Below are positions 1 to 8,023 of a stretch of 64,000 nucleotides of DNA, piece by piece. Each line of letters begins with the position of its first letter. Positions within the stretch are counted from its first letter, which is position 1. The notes under the pieces are model-generated. The model made no database searches. It worked only from the letters and a program-made list of their open reading frames with translations, and was not told where the DNA came from. The stretch is from Bacillota bacterium (GTDB lineage: Bacteria > Bacillota > UBA4882 > UBA8346). The stretch covers positions 1-64,000 of the forward strand of contig JAEYRN010000105.1 of the NCBI GenBank assembly GCA_023435565.1, in the 5' to 3' direction. The position numbers and the translations under genes were made by a program.

Positions 1-220
1 AGCGTAAACTCCGGGTTCTTTTATCGCAATTTTTCAAGGTGCTGTTCGGGTTTCGAAAATCTACCGTTTTTGAATTTGAAGTTGCACTTTAATTGAAAAA
101 CAAGATTTATTCAGGAACCCCTAATTAAACCTAATCAGCAGGAAAAATGGGGCTAGAGCCGAAGACTATCAACCACCGATAACAAATTAATCATTTTTAA
201 TAAAAAAGGAGTGTTTCTTC

Positions 221-1237
221 ATGTTTGGCTTCCGTTTTATCAAATTCGAACCCAATATTTATGTGCTTAAATACCGTAACGGTAAAGTAGTTAAACAAGG
301 CGCTGGTGTATCTTTTTGGTATTATGCTCCGACCACATCATTGGTTGCAGTAACGACTAGTAGTATTGAATGCCCGTTTATCTTTGAAGAAGTGACCAAT
401 GATTTTCAGAATATCACCATTCAAGGGCAAGTCTCCTATCGAATCTCCGACCCTTTGAAAATCGCCCGGCTGCTGAACTTTACTTTAAACCCCAGCGGCA
501 GAGGTTATATCTCGGACGATCCGGAGAATCTATCCCAACGGGTAATTAATGTGGTTAAAGTATTGATCAAGAAGAAGATTGAAGAAATTCCCTTAAGAGA
601 CGCTTTAAAATCCAGTGAAAAATTACCGCAAATTATCAACGAAGGCATCAAAGATAATTCCGAAATCAACTCCTTAGGGTTAGAGATTTTAGGCCTTTCA
701 ATTTTGGCGATCAAGCCAAACCAAGAAACAGCCAGAGCTTTGGAGGCTACCGCCAGAGAACAAATTTTGAAAGAAGCGGATGATGCCATCTATATCCGGC
801 GCAATGCTTCGGTTGAACAAGAAAGAATCATTAAGGAAAATGAGTTGAATACGGAAATCGCGGTTGAAAATAAGAAAAAACAGATTAGAGAAACCCAGAT
901 GGAAGCGGAAAAGGCCGTCCAGGAAAAACAGCATCAATTGGAAGAGGCTGATATTGAATTTAAAATAGAAATGGAACAGAAAAATCAAGAGTTGGTGAAG
1001 CTTTCAGCAGCCAATACCAAAGTTGAAGCAGAAGCCAAGTCATATCAAATATCCTCGGTAATGAAAGCGTTTAACGGAATCGATCCCGCTGTTATTCAAA
1101 CATTGGCATCGATGGGAATGAACCCCAACAAATTAATCGCTATGGCTTTCCAAGAAATAGCTGAAAAGGCTGATAAAATTGGACAGTTAAATATCTCACC
1201 CGATCTGATGAAGGAATTGTTGGAGAGGTCGGAATAA
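221..1237 (+). CDS. SPFH/band-7 (stomatin/prohibitin-like) domain protein
   Basis: The 338-residue protein has the layout of a band-7 protein: a beta-rich SPFH domain (about residues 10-175), then a long charged helical region (about 175-275) rich in Glu, Lys and Gln that should form a coiled coil, then a short C-terminal domain. Such proteins usually oligomerise at membranes as scaffolds. Unlike typical stomatins it shows no N-terminal membrane anchor, so it may be cytosolic or peripheral. An AAGGAG site lies 9 nt before the ATG. The next gene starts 2 nt after the stop, so the two are almost certainly cotranscribed and may work together. Family assignment is good; the function is unknown. 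Confidence 0.8.
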   Translation: MFGFRFIKFEPNIYVLKYRNGKVVKQGAGVSFWYYAPTTSLVAVTTSSIECPFIFEEVTNDFQNITIQGQVSYRISDPLKIARLLNFTLNPSGRGYISDDPENLSQRVINVVKVLIKKKIEEIPLRDALKSSEKLPQIINEGIKDNSEINSLGLEILGLSILAIKPNQETARALEATAREQILKEADDAIYIRRNASVEQERIIKENELNTEIAVENKKKQIRETQMEAEKAVQEKQHQLEEADIEFKIEMEQKNQELVKLSAANTKVEAEAKSYQISSVMKAFNGIDPAVIQTLASMGMNPNKLIAMAFQEIAEKADKIGQLNISPDLMKELLERSE

Positions 1238-1239
1238 TA

Positions 1240-2178
1240 ATGGATAGATTGACCGAGAACAAGATAGTTCTCATAAAAAGAAAAACTAGGCTGGATGAAT
1301 TAATCCATCGTTTTAATACGATTTCCCAGGCTAAGTTCTATATCGAACATTTGGGAGCTGATTTTTCGGATTACCAAAAAGAGCATGAAAATTATCAAAA
1401 CGCCGCGGCGAAAGCTGAAAAAGCCTTGGGAGAACTGGGGAGAGTCCAGGTAATTGACAGGCAATTCTTACCAAACTTTGTTTTTGGTCCTAAGGATATT
1501 GTAATCGCCCTTGGGCAGGATGGAATGGTGGCCAATACTTTAAAATATCTTAATGAACAACCTTTAATTGGAGTAAATCCTGATCCGAAACGGTGGGACG
1601 GCGTTCTTTTACCGTTTACGGTTAAAGATTTGAAAATGATAATTCCCGAGGTCTTTAAAAAGATCCGTCCAATAAAGGAGATAACTATGGCTAAAGCGGT
1701 TTTAAACGATAGTCAAAGTTTGTATGCTGTTAACGACTTGTTCATCGGACAAAAAACCCATATTTCCGCCAGATATCGTTTACAATTGGGAGATATTCAA
1801 GAACAACAATCTTCAAGCGGAATTATTGTTTCCACCGGTTTGGGATCGACCGGTTGGCTGAAAAGCGTTTTAGCCGGGGCATCGGGGGTGGCTAATAATT
1901 TTTTAAAGGGTAAAGTATCTTTAAAACCCGCTAGTCAATTCGAATGGAGTTCAAATTATCTTTGTTTTTCAGTAAGAGAACCATTTCCGAGTAAAACCAC
2001 TGGTGTTTCGTTAGTATTTGGTACAATTACGAAAAGCCAACCACTTCTAGTTCTTTCCCAAATGCCTGAAAACGGAGTCATTTTTAGTGATGGAATCGAA
2101 GTTGACTATCTTTCTTTTAATTCGGGAGTTAAAGCCTGGATTGAAGTGGCCGAAAAGAAGGGCAAATTGGTAATTTAA
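1240..2178 (+). CDS. Divergent NAD kinase-like protein
   Basis: The 312-residue protein resembles the NAD kinase/diacylglycerol kinase fold. It has a GQDGMVANT segment (about residues 91-99) where NAD kinases have GGDGT, a VNDLFIG segment where they have the NE motif, and TGLGSTGW (about 199-206) where they have TPTGSTAY. The spacing of the three motifs fits the family, but each is altered, so true NAD kinase activity is uncertain. The first 80 residues look like an added helical region. It is coupled to the band-7 gene by a 2-nt gap and followed by a terminator. A remnant of a second copy of its 3' end lies 1.5 kb downstream. Confidence 0.7.
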   Translation: MDRLTENKIVLIKRKTRLDELIHRFNTISQAKFYIEHLGADFSDYQKEHENYQNAAAKAEKALGELGRVQVIDRQFLPNFVFGPKDIVIALGQDGMVANTLKYLNEQPLIGVNPDPKRWDGVLLPFTVKDLKMIIPEVFKKIRPIKEITMAKAVLNDSQSLYAVNDLFIGQKTHISARYRLQLGDIQEQQSSSGIIVSTGLGSTGWLKSVLAGASGVANNFLKGKVSLKPASQFEWSSNYLCFSVREPFPSKTTGVSLVFGTITKSQPLLVLSQMPENGVIFSDGIEVDYLSFNSGVKAWIEVAEKKGKLVI

Positions 2179-2205
2179 AAAGTGAATTTTCAATAAAGAT
2201 AATTC

Positions 2206-2240
2206 AAAGCCTGTGGAATAATCCATGGGCTTTTTGTCTG
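2206..2240 (+). terminator. Rho-independent terminator after the NAD kinase-like gene
   Basis: A 12-bp stem (2206-2217 with 2222-2233, one mismatch and one G-U pair) is followed by a short T run. A diverged copy follows the gene remnant at 3814-3842. Confidence 0.7.
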
Positions 2241-2406
2241 TAATTTTTAAGAATAGGATGAAAGAATAATATTCTTTTTGGAAAACTTTTGACTCAATTA
2301 TTCGTATATAATTATATGTTATAACTCCGTTGTCTTTTAGGGAACTCCGCTCTTCGATGTTTTAGGCCTTCCAACGTTAAAAATATTACCACCAAGGAGT
2401 GATTTG

Positions 2407-3669
2407 ATGAAACAACTATCTATCTATTTATTAACCTATCTATTATTGTGTTCAAGTTTTTCTGTTTTTGCTGATACTAACTCCATTACCCAAGCCGACC
2501 AATTATGGCAACACAACCGGACTCAGGGAATGACTGAAAAAGCAATTGCCATTCTTGAGACTGTAATCGAAAAAGAGCCTGACAATTTCGAAGCACTCTG
2601 GAAACTGAGCCAGTACTATCAATTTTTGGGGACGGTTTCAAAACCAAAAGAGCGAGTGGTTATTTATGAAAAGGGATTGGACTATGCCGAAAGGGCAAAA
2701 AAAATTAATGAAAAGGATGTTAACGGGTATCTATGGCATGCAATCCTGGTTGGTTCCATATCTCAAGAGAATAGCAATTCGAAAAGCCTTAAGCCAGTTA
2801 ACCAAATGTATGATGATTTACAAATCGCTCTTAAAATTGATCCAAAGAACTCTACCGCCCATTTAGTTCTAGCTCAACTTTTAAATGCCGTTCCCGGTAA
2901 GCCGGTTAGTTTTGGCGACAAGAAAAAGGCCCTGGAAGAGGCGGGTTTCGCTGTGCAATATGGTCCGGAGGATGGAGGAGCCTGGATTTATTATGGGTGG
3001 TTGTTATTGGAGAACAAGGATTACGCCGCCGCAAAAAACGCTTATGCCAAATTTTTAGATTTAACCGGTGATTATAATCAATATAATTATTTAATTGAAC
3101 ATGAAGATAAAATTAATGAAGATTATGAGTCTTGTTGGCGGCTAGGGTATTTTTATGAATTTTTAGGCCAAAATTGTCCGGATAAAAAGATGAGACTAAA
3201 CTTTTTCGAGCTGGGACGGAAATTTACCGAAAGAGCTATTAAATTAAATCCCAATGGGGTAGATGGGCATCTTTATCAAGCAATCCTAATGGGAGATATC
3301 GGCCTTGAGAAAGGGATATTAAAAAGTCTGGCGATGGTTAAACCGATGAGTGAGGAGTTGCAGACTGTGATCGGATTGGACCCAAAGAATGCTACTGCCC
3401 ATTATGTTCTGGGCCAGCTGTATTGGAAAGTTCCTGGAAAACCGCTGAGTATCGGTGATAAAAAGAAAGCTCAAGAAGAAACAGCTTTGGCTGTTAAATA
3501 TAATCCTCAATCCGAAGAATTCTGGTTTGATTATGGGAAAATCGCTTTGGATAATAAAGATTTTAATACCGCCCGGATCGCCTTTAAAAGAGTAGTAGGT
3601 ATCTTCGGGGATTATGGGTATTATAAAATTGAAGCGCAACGGGAATTGGACAAGCTCCCGAAAGAATAA
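2407..3669 (+). CDS. Secreted TPR-repeat protein with internal duplication
   Basis: The 420-residue protein starts with a signal peptide (about residues 1-22, hydrophobic core ending in VFA) and continues as helical tetratricopeptide-like repeats. The two halves (about 25-215 and 215-420) are clearly copies of each other. Both contain a YYQFLG/YFYEFLG segment, a DPKN-x-TAH segment and a PGKP-GDKKKA segment in the same order. It probably acts outside the membrane as a protein-binding scaffold; no enzyme motif is seen. I chose the ATG at 2407 because AAGGAG lies 7 nt before it; an in-frame TTG directly precedes it. The stop is followed within about 15 nt by a remnant of the NAD kinase-like gene. 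Confidence 0.75.
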   Translation: MKQLSIYLLTYLLLCSSFSVFADTNSITQADQLWQHNRTQGMTEKAIAILETVIEKEPDNFEALWKLSQYYQFLGTVSKPKERVVIYEKGLDYAERAKKINEKDVNGYLWHAILVGSISQENSNSKSLKPVNQMYDDLQIALKIDPKNSTAHLVLAQLLNAVPGKPVSFGDKKKALEEAGFAVQYGPEDGGAWIYYGWLLLENKDYAAAKNAYAKFLDLTGDYNQYNYLIEHEDKINEDYESCWRLGYFYEFLGQNCPDKKMRLNFFELGRKFTERAIKLNPNGVDGHLYQAILMGDIGLEKGILKSLAMVKPMSEELQTVIGLDPKNATAHYVLGQLYWKVPGKPLSIGDKKKAQEETALAVKYNPQSEEFWFDYGKIALDNKDFNTARIAFKRVVGIFGDYGYYKIEAQRELDKLPKE

Positions 3670-3682
3670 AGAAATAAATGGA

Positions 3683-3810
3683 ATGGTCGTGATCTATAGC
3701 GACGGGATTGAAGCCGATTTTCTTTCGTTCAATTCGGGAGTTATAGCCCGTATTGAAGTGGCTGAGAAGGAAGGCTGGTTGTTTAATTATCTAAACAAAT
3801 TGGTGATATA
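3683..3810 (+). pseudogene. Remnant of a second NAD kinase-like gene (3' end only)
   Basis: Translated in the frame of 3614-3862, this stretch reads like the last 33 residues of the protein encoded at 1240-2178. Both hold an SDGIE-x-D-x-LSFNSGV core followed by IEVAEK. There is no start or upstream part of the gene, since the TPR gene ends directly before it. The duplicated block also includes the terminator. I read it as the leftover tail of a tandem paralogue whose front was lost or replaced when the TPR gene arrived. Confidence 0.7.
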
Positions 3811-3813
3811 TTT

Positions 3814-3846
3814 AAAGCCTACGGAGAAAATCCGCGGGCTTTTGTA
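3814..3846 (+). terminator. Duplicated terminator hairpin
   Basis: This hairpin (3814-3825 with 3831-3842) is a diverged copy of the one at 2206-2233, in the same place relative to the duplicated coding tail. It may now end transcription of the TPR gene. Confidence 0.5.
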
Positions 3847-3880
3847 TGATGTTGATCCGTAATTGATTAAATTAATCGTC

Positions 3881-4339
3881 CTAGAGACGAAAACCTCTGC
3901 TAGGTCTTGGTATTCGCAGGCAACTCGGGCCGGGGATGGTATCTATATCGCATCCCTCTTGGTCTGGTCCCACCCCCGCTTTAACAGCCACCGGCACTTC
4001 GGTTGTTTGAAAACAACCGTTTTCAATAATAAAAGTATAGATAGCGGTACTCACATTTTCGTTATTGAGATCCTCCCATTTAATCGTCCAGGGCTCGTCA
4101 ACCAGACAAGGTTGCCCCATGCCGACTACCACGGTGGAACCAAGGGGGCCGGTAGCTTTTTCCGGATCAACCTGATGTTGAGGATCGTTGCAGAGAGCCA
4201 AGGCCCAGTTGCTAATCTCGGGAGTAGGTGGCTGATCTTCGGGAAAAGTTACGGAATACCGCCAAGTTTGCGTTCCGTTGGTACAGGTGGCCCCAAGGAA
4301 GGTAATCGTATAACCATTTAAAATTACTGGGTTAGGCAA
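3881..4339 (-). CDS. Unrecognised cysteine-containing protein
   Basis: The 152-residue product is not one I recognise. It is rich in Thr, Pro and beta-forming residues with about seven cysteines and no clear signal peptide, so it looks like a small extracellular or spore-surface protein. I chose the TTG at 4339 because a strong AGGAGGTGAGA site (complement of 4342-4352) lies directly upstream; the frame is open 30 codons further but has no site. It is the last gene of a minus-strand group with the genes at 4463-5338 and 5358-5660. A CATATCTTA sequence (complement of 4371-4379) resembles a sigma-K -10 element, but I see no matching -35. Confidence 0.6.
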   Translation of the reverse strand: MPNPVILNGYTITFLGATCTNGTQTWRYSVTFPEDQPPTPEISNWALALCNDPQHQVDPEKATGPLGSTVVVGMGQPCLVDEPWTIKWEDLNNENVSTAIYTFIIENGCFQTTEVPVAVKAGVGPDQEGCDIDTIPGPSCLRIPRPSRGFRL

Positions 4340-4370
4340 AGTCTCACCTCCTATCTGTCTAGTTCTGATG

Positions 4371-4379
4371 TAAGATATG
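4371..4379 (-). promoter_or_regulatory. Possible sigma-K-type -10 element
   Basis: Reading on the minus strand the bases are CATATCTTA, which fit the CATAnnnTA pattern of the mother-cell sigma-K. It lies about 35 nt before the TTG start of the gene at 4339. No AC-type -35 is seen at the usual distance, so this is weak. Confidence 0.2.
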
Positions 4380-4462
4380 ACAAAACAAATACGAATGAGA
4401 CTTTCTATTACAAAATGTGATTGTATCACGGATGTATCTCCCGCAGGCTTGAATATTAACGA

Positions 4463-5338
4463 TTAAATTTCGATCAAATTGATGATTTGCTTCTCGGCGG
4501 CTACTAGATCCCCAAAAACCAAGTTAAGGGAGATCCTTTTGGCGGGAAAGATATTGATTTTCAATTGTACTTCTTCTTTAATAGCGGTAATTATAGCCAA
4601 AGCTTCCAGGATCCTTCCCGCCAGTAGTAAGTCTTTGATTCGATCAATCTCCATCAAGAGTTCTTCTTTGAATATTGGATTTCCAATTTGCGATCGTATT
4701 TTCCCCGCCGCCAATTCCACAGCGTTAATGACCTTGACAGGGATTACCAGCGGCATAGGGGGAAGTGGTTGAGGTGGAAAAGGACAGGGTTTCCAATGAA
4801 CCGGCGGGCTGGGACAAGGCGGACAAGGGCCTGGCGGTTCAGGCGGGCCTGGTTCGGGAAGACGGATTTGGTCTTCGAAAACGATTTTTACCGTGACTGT
4901 TACACACAGAGTCTCATCAAAAGTGTTCGTCTCCAAATTTAACTCCAGTGTTTCCTCGGCAATTACATCGTATATTTGGCAACGCAGCCTTCTGAGTAAT
5001 TCCGGCGGCAGATCGCAGGGGCGGCACTGGGTTACTTCTTGTCCCGGGAAACATTTACCGAAAGATAATTTGATGGGTATGTCCGGACCATTGTCTTGGA
5101 TGATAATCAGATCCTTGGAGATTAATAATTCAAGGTCAATAGAGAACCGTTCATTTTCTTGATCGATTTTAAGTCGGCAATTGGAGACAAATACCCGAAC
5201 TTCAGAACGTTCGAGATCAAATCTGCTCCTCGGCGTAAGGGTAGTTCGAATCGGAATACCCTTTTCAATGTCGCAAACTGTTAAAACTTCGTCACAGACC
5301 ACTCGATCCGCTTTGATGATATTAAAACATTTCATCAT
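4463..5338 (-). CDS. Unrecognised protein, paralogous to the gene at 5888, with Pro-rich linker
   Basis: The 291-residue product has three parts. First is a beta-rich N-terminal region (about 1-165). Next is a very Pro- and Cys-rich linker (about 170-210, with repeated PGPPEPPGPCPPCP-like runs). Last is a helical C-terminal region (about 215-291) ending in LIEI. The N-terminal region matches the 177-residue protein at 5888-6421: both have an LxCQIxD segment followed by a conserved ET, then a VKIVFEDQ/LKLSMEDQ segment. The start at 5338 follows an AAGGAGGGAG site; the next codon is also ATG. No known domain is certain. The proline linker and cysteines suggest a cell-surface or spore-coat role. 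Confidence 0.65.
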   Translation of the reverse strand: MMKCFNIIKADRVVCDEVLTVCDIEKGIPIRTTLTPRSRFDLERSEVRVFVSNCRLKIDQENERFSIDLELLISKDLIIIQDNGPDIPIKLSFGKCFPGQEVTQCRPCDLPPELLRRLRCQIYDVIAEETLELNLETNTFDETLCVTVTVKIVFEDQIRLPEPGPPEPPGPCPPCPSPPVHWKPCPFPPQPLPPMPLVIPVKVINAVELAAGKIRSQIGNPIFKEELLMEIDRIKDLLLAGRILEALAIITAIKEEVQLKINIFPAKRISLNLVFGDLVAAEKQIINLIEI

Positions 5339-5357
5339 ATTTTCTCCCTCCTTTTGT

Positions 5358-5660
5358 TTAAAGAGAAGAGTTGAAAAAGTATTTTTTCCAGAAACCATGT
5401 TTCGGATCTCGATTTTGTTGACCGAGTGATACTTCTGGTTTTTGAATAATCAAATTACTATTTAATTTCTCAAAGGTTTTAGTTTTTATATCGGAACCTT
5501 TAGAAATAGTAAGCCTAATTTGATCCGGTGGAACATCCTCCGGAGGAAGCGAATGTTCATTACCGCTTTTTACAATGATTTTAGCCTTAACCGGGGCCAT
5601 AAAATCAGAATTGTCAGTGAAATCATATTCCAGCATGGTTGGCACTTCCCTTTTCTCCAT
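5358..5660 (-). CDS. Small hypothetical protein upstream of the Pro-rich protein
   Basis: This ORF of up to 100 residues ends 19 nt before the start of the next minus-strand gene and seems to lead that group. The sequence is polar with no signal peptide or known motif. The start is unsure: the ATG at 5660 has AAAGGA only 2 nt away, while the ATG at 5636 has GGGAAG at a better distance of 8 nt. That would give a 92-residue product. Confidence 0.5.
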   Translation of the reverse strand: MEKREVPTMLEYDFTDNSDFMAPVKAKIIVKSGNEHSLPPEDVPPDQIRLTISKGSDIKTKTFEKLNSNLIIQKPEVSLGQQNRDPKHGFWKKYFFNSSL

Positions 5661-5887
5661 ATTCCTTTAGTGCGGTTCCATTGGTATATTGATATTCAAA
5701 TACTAAGGCTGAGGTAATTGGGATTATTGCATTTTATAACAATTTTTTGATTGCCTGTCGGAACCGGCCTAAAACCGGTATGATTTTTTTATGTTTTAAT
5801 CATCAATGAGATAATAGTATTAATGCATATAACATCTGTCTTAGGAGAAACGTATGATATTTTAGAATAACTCGGAGGTGAAACCAA

Positions 5888-6421
5888 ATGGGTTTTTGCG
5901 CTAGAATTAAAGGCAACCGTGTTTTATATGACGAGGGGCTGTTTGATTTCGTCATTGACGACGAAGTAATAGATTTTTCAAATGTTTTAGCCGACGGAGA
6001 AATTATTCTGGATGAAGGTTTTACAGCTTCTGCCGATGTGGAGGTCAGGGTCATTGGGTGCGGTTTTTCGACGGCCGGAGATGTTATAAACATTGATAAC
6101 TTACGGTTTGGAATCAATAAAACTATTAGCGTCACCACGAACCAAGGCGTTGTTCAAAAGACGCTTTCTTTTGAGAGGTGTATTCCTTCTTTCCCGTTGG
6201 CCAAAACCATCTCTGATATTTTCTGTCCCGATGTGGACATCAACTGGCTGCATTGTCAAATCCATGACCTGAGCGTAACCGAGACGATTACTCGTGAATC
6301 AGACACCGCAGTAAGTGAACTTCTTACCGGCAGTTTTGTCTTGAAACTATCGATGGAAGATCAGTTTTACGTTACACTTTGCCCAGTTGCAGCTACGGCT
6401 CAATTTTCAACACCAGTCTGA
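5888..6421 (+). CDS. Unrecognised beta-rich protein, paralogue of the 4463-5338 product
   Basis: The 177-residue product aligns with the first 165 residues of the divergent neighbour encoded at 4463-5338: similar openings (KGNRVLYDEGLFDF against KADRVVCDEVLTV), LHCQIHD against LRCQIYD, and a closing MEDQ against FEDQ. It lacks the Pro-rich linker and C-terminal helices. A TCGGAGGTG site lies 8 nt before the ATG. It is transcribed away from its paralogue across a 227-nt divergent region. The function is unknown; a role in a surface or spore layer is only an inference from composition. Confidence 0.65.
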   Translation: MGFCARIKGNRVLYDEGLFDFVIDDEVIDFSNVLADGEIILDEGFTASADVEVRVIGCGFSTAGDVINIDNLRFGINKTISVTTNQGVVQKTLSFERCIPSFPLAKTISDIFCPDVDINWLHCQIHDLSVTETITRESDTAVSELLTGSFVLKLSMEDQFYVTLCPVAATAQFSTPV

Positions 6422-6460
6422 TACCTATAAAGCGGCATTGAACTTGGCTTTGAAAAAAAT

Positions 6461-6502
6461 AAAGGGACTGATGCAAAACTGAAAATTTTGCATCAGTCCC
6501 TT
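6461..6502 (-). terminator. Strong hairpin terminator between convergent genes
   Basis: A perfect 17-bp stem (6462-6478 with 6486-6502, 7-nt loop) lies between the convergent genes ending at 6421 and 6519. On the minus strand it is followed by a T-rich run (complement of 6453-6463), so it mainly serves the protease gene. It may also stop plus-strand transcription. Confidence 0.85.
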
Positions 6503-6518
6503 GCGTATTTGATAGTAA

Positions 6519-7790
6519 CTAGTTTAGGTCGCGCCATTTTTGGCGCCGGGCTATTCGGTTCAGTATGTCTTCGTGGGATTGGTCGGTCAGTTCCGGATTT
6601 TGTGCTTGGATATACTTTAACATCATCGTGCGGGTCATTGGGTGAGGTTTGGCTTCAATTTTTCGGTAAAAAAGTTCCCGGCTTTTTTCTTGAGTAAACA
6701 TTGTAATCCAATGGTCATTTTGGCAAAAGGCATAGTTTAAATAAAATTCGATATTAGATTGATTGATTGTTTTAGTGTCGGCCATCAATAATCGTTCCTC
6801 ATCTCCCGCAGATTGGCTGGGATAGTATATTGTTAAGAGGGATATTTCCTCATGAAGCATATTTTTTTGTATGCGAATAATCTCTTTCAATAAATCACAT
6901 TCAGTGTTTGTCAAGGAATTTTTGAGGTCTTCACTTAATCGGATCATAAAAGCCAAATTATGAGCGCGCTCTTTAATTGAGTCTAGTTTTTCCTTTTCAA
7001 TGGCTGCCAACAATACTTTTTGTTTGATTAGATTAGGCAGTTTCTTAAAGACATTCGGCGTCGTTTCGGTATTGTTTTGCTTCCGAAGTTGATTGATGAT
7101 TGCGACATAATCCATTCCTGATAAAGGTCCATCCTGGTAGTAGGTGAGAAGATATTCGACTGTCGGTTCTTGGTATTTGCCTAATTCGTACAGGGTTTCT
7201 ATATAATTGCAATAGCAAACATCTAAAATCAATAGGTTGATCTTTCGGTCGGTGGTCCGTTGGGACCGATAGATGGAGTCGCACATTTCCGGTATTCCCA
7301 TGATATAAGGTCGGTCTTGGCTGAAATCCGGTAAAACTCCCAGTAGAGGAGCACCATGACCGGATATTATTAAAGCATAGTGTTCTGCGGGATATGTTGC
7401 CAGCCCCCAACTTATAAAAGAATATAGGTTATTGGGATCGGCCATATTCCGGTTAGTTCGTTTTAAGATCAACTTTGACTTTATTCCGATAATTTGGTAG
7501 CGTCGAACTCCATGCCAGGAATCATCGATGATACTCTTTTGATAGAAAGGACGGAGTATTTTTACTAAAGAACCATTGCCCCGGCCAATTTCGATAACGA
7601 CATTTAGGTTTTCAAAAGGGACCATCGCCTCAATCTTACATTTAGTTTGATTCATTTCAGGACCTAATTCATTTTGCCCATTTAAATAGATGAGAATGGT
7701 CCATTTTTTAAGGGTGATTCCAGCTGCTTTGGGAAATTTCGATTGGGAAAATAGTGTGTTTGGCCGCCAACCAACTATTTGTCGGTTCAT
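6519..7790 (-). CDS. Clostripain-family (C11) cysteine peptidase
   Basis: The 423-residue protein has the C11 peptidase fold. The segment KKWTILIYLNGQNEL (about 28-42) is the first core strand, His145 in ISGHGAP is the expected catalytic histidine, and Cys192 in LDVCYCN is the expected nucleophile. Clostripain-type enzymes cut after basic residues. No signal peptide is seen at the annotated start, which also has a poor ribosome-binding site, so the true start may be elsewhere or the enzyme acts inside the cell. It stands alone between the unknown beta-rich gene and a divergent polysaccharide deacetylase. Substrate cannot be told from sequence. Confidence 0.8.
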   Translation of the reverse strand: MNRQIVGWRPNTLFSQSKFPKAAGITLKKWTILIYLNGQNELGPEMNQTKCKIEAMVPFENLNVVIEIGRGNGSLVKILRPFYQKSIIDDSWHGVRRYQIIGIKSKLILKRTNRNMADPNNLYSFISWGLATYPAEHYALIISGHGAPLLGVLPDFSQDRPYIMGIPEMCDSIYRSQRTTDRKINLLILDVCYCNYIETLYELGKYQEPTVEYLLTYYQDGPLSGMDYVAIINQLRKQNNTETTPNVFKKLPNLIKQKVLLAAIEKEKLDSIKERAHNLAFMIRLSEDLKNSLTNTECDLLKEIIRIQKNMLHEEISLLTIYYPSQSAGDEERLLMADTKTINQSNIEFYLNYAFCQNDHWITMFTQEKSRELFYRKIEAKPHPMTRTMMLKYIQAQNPELTDQSHEDILNRIARRQKWRDLN

Positions 7791-8023
7791 ATTGGAATTA
7801 GCCCCATTTATAAATGATTATCCAAGGATTTGGTCTTGATTCCCCATCTATTTATAATAAGCATTAACCGGCGATTATGTTAAATTTTTCATCGCTAGGG
7901 CACCAAGTTTAAATAAAACATAGTTAAGGTGAACAACAAGCGACAAGGCGGTTTTTAGATGAATCATATCTTAATGGAGACTAAAATAGATTAATTAACG
8001 AGAACTTTAATTGGAGAAAACGG

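Noticed and set aside
1..220. Tail of a gene entering from the left edge
   Set aside because: One frame is open for about 33 codons from base 1, but the translation has no recognisable feature, so no call is made.
2289..2312. TTGACT and TATAAT before the TPR gene
   Set aside because: The two hexamers are only 12 nt apart, too close for a sigma-A promoter, and the region is simply AT-rich.
5761..5795. Hairpin with a T run in the divergent region before 5888
   Set aside because: The stem is only about 5-6 bp and no plus-strand gene ends upstream; it cannot be told from chance.
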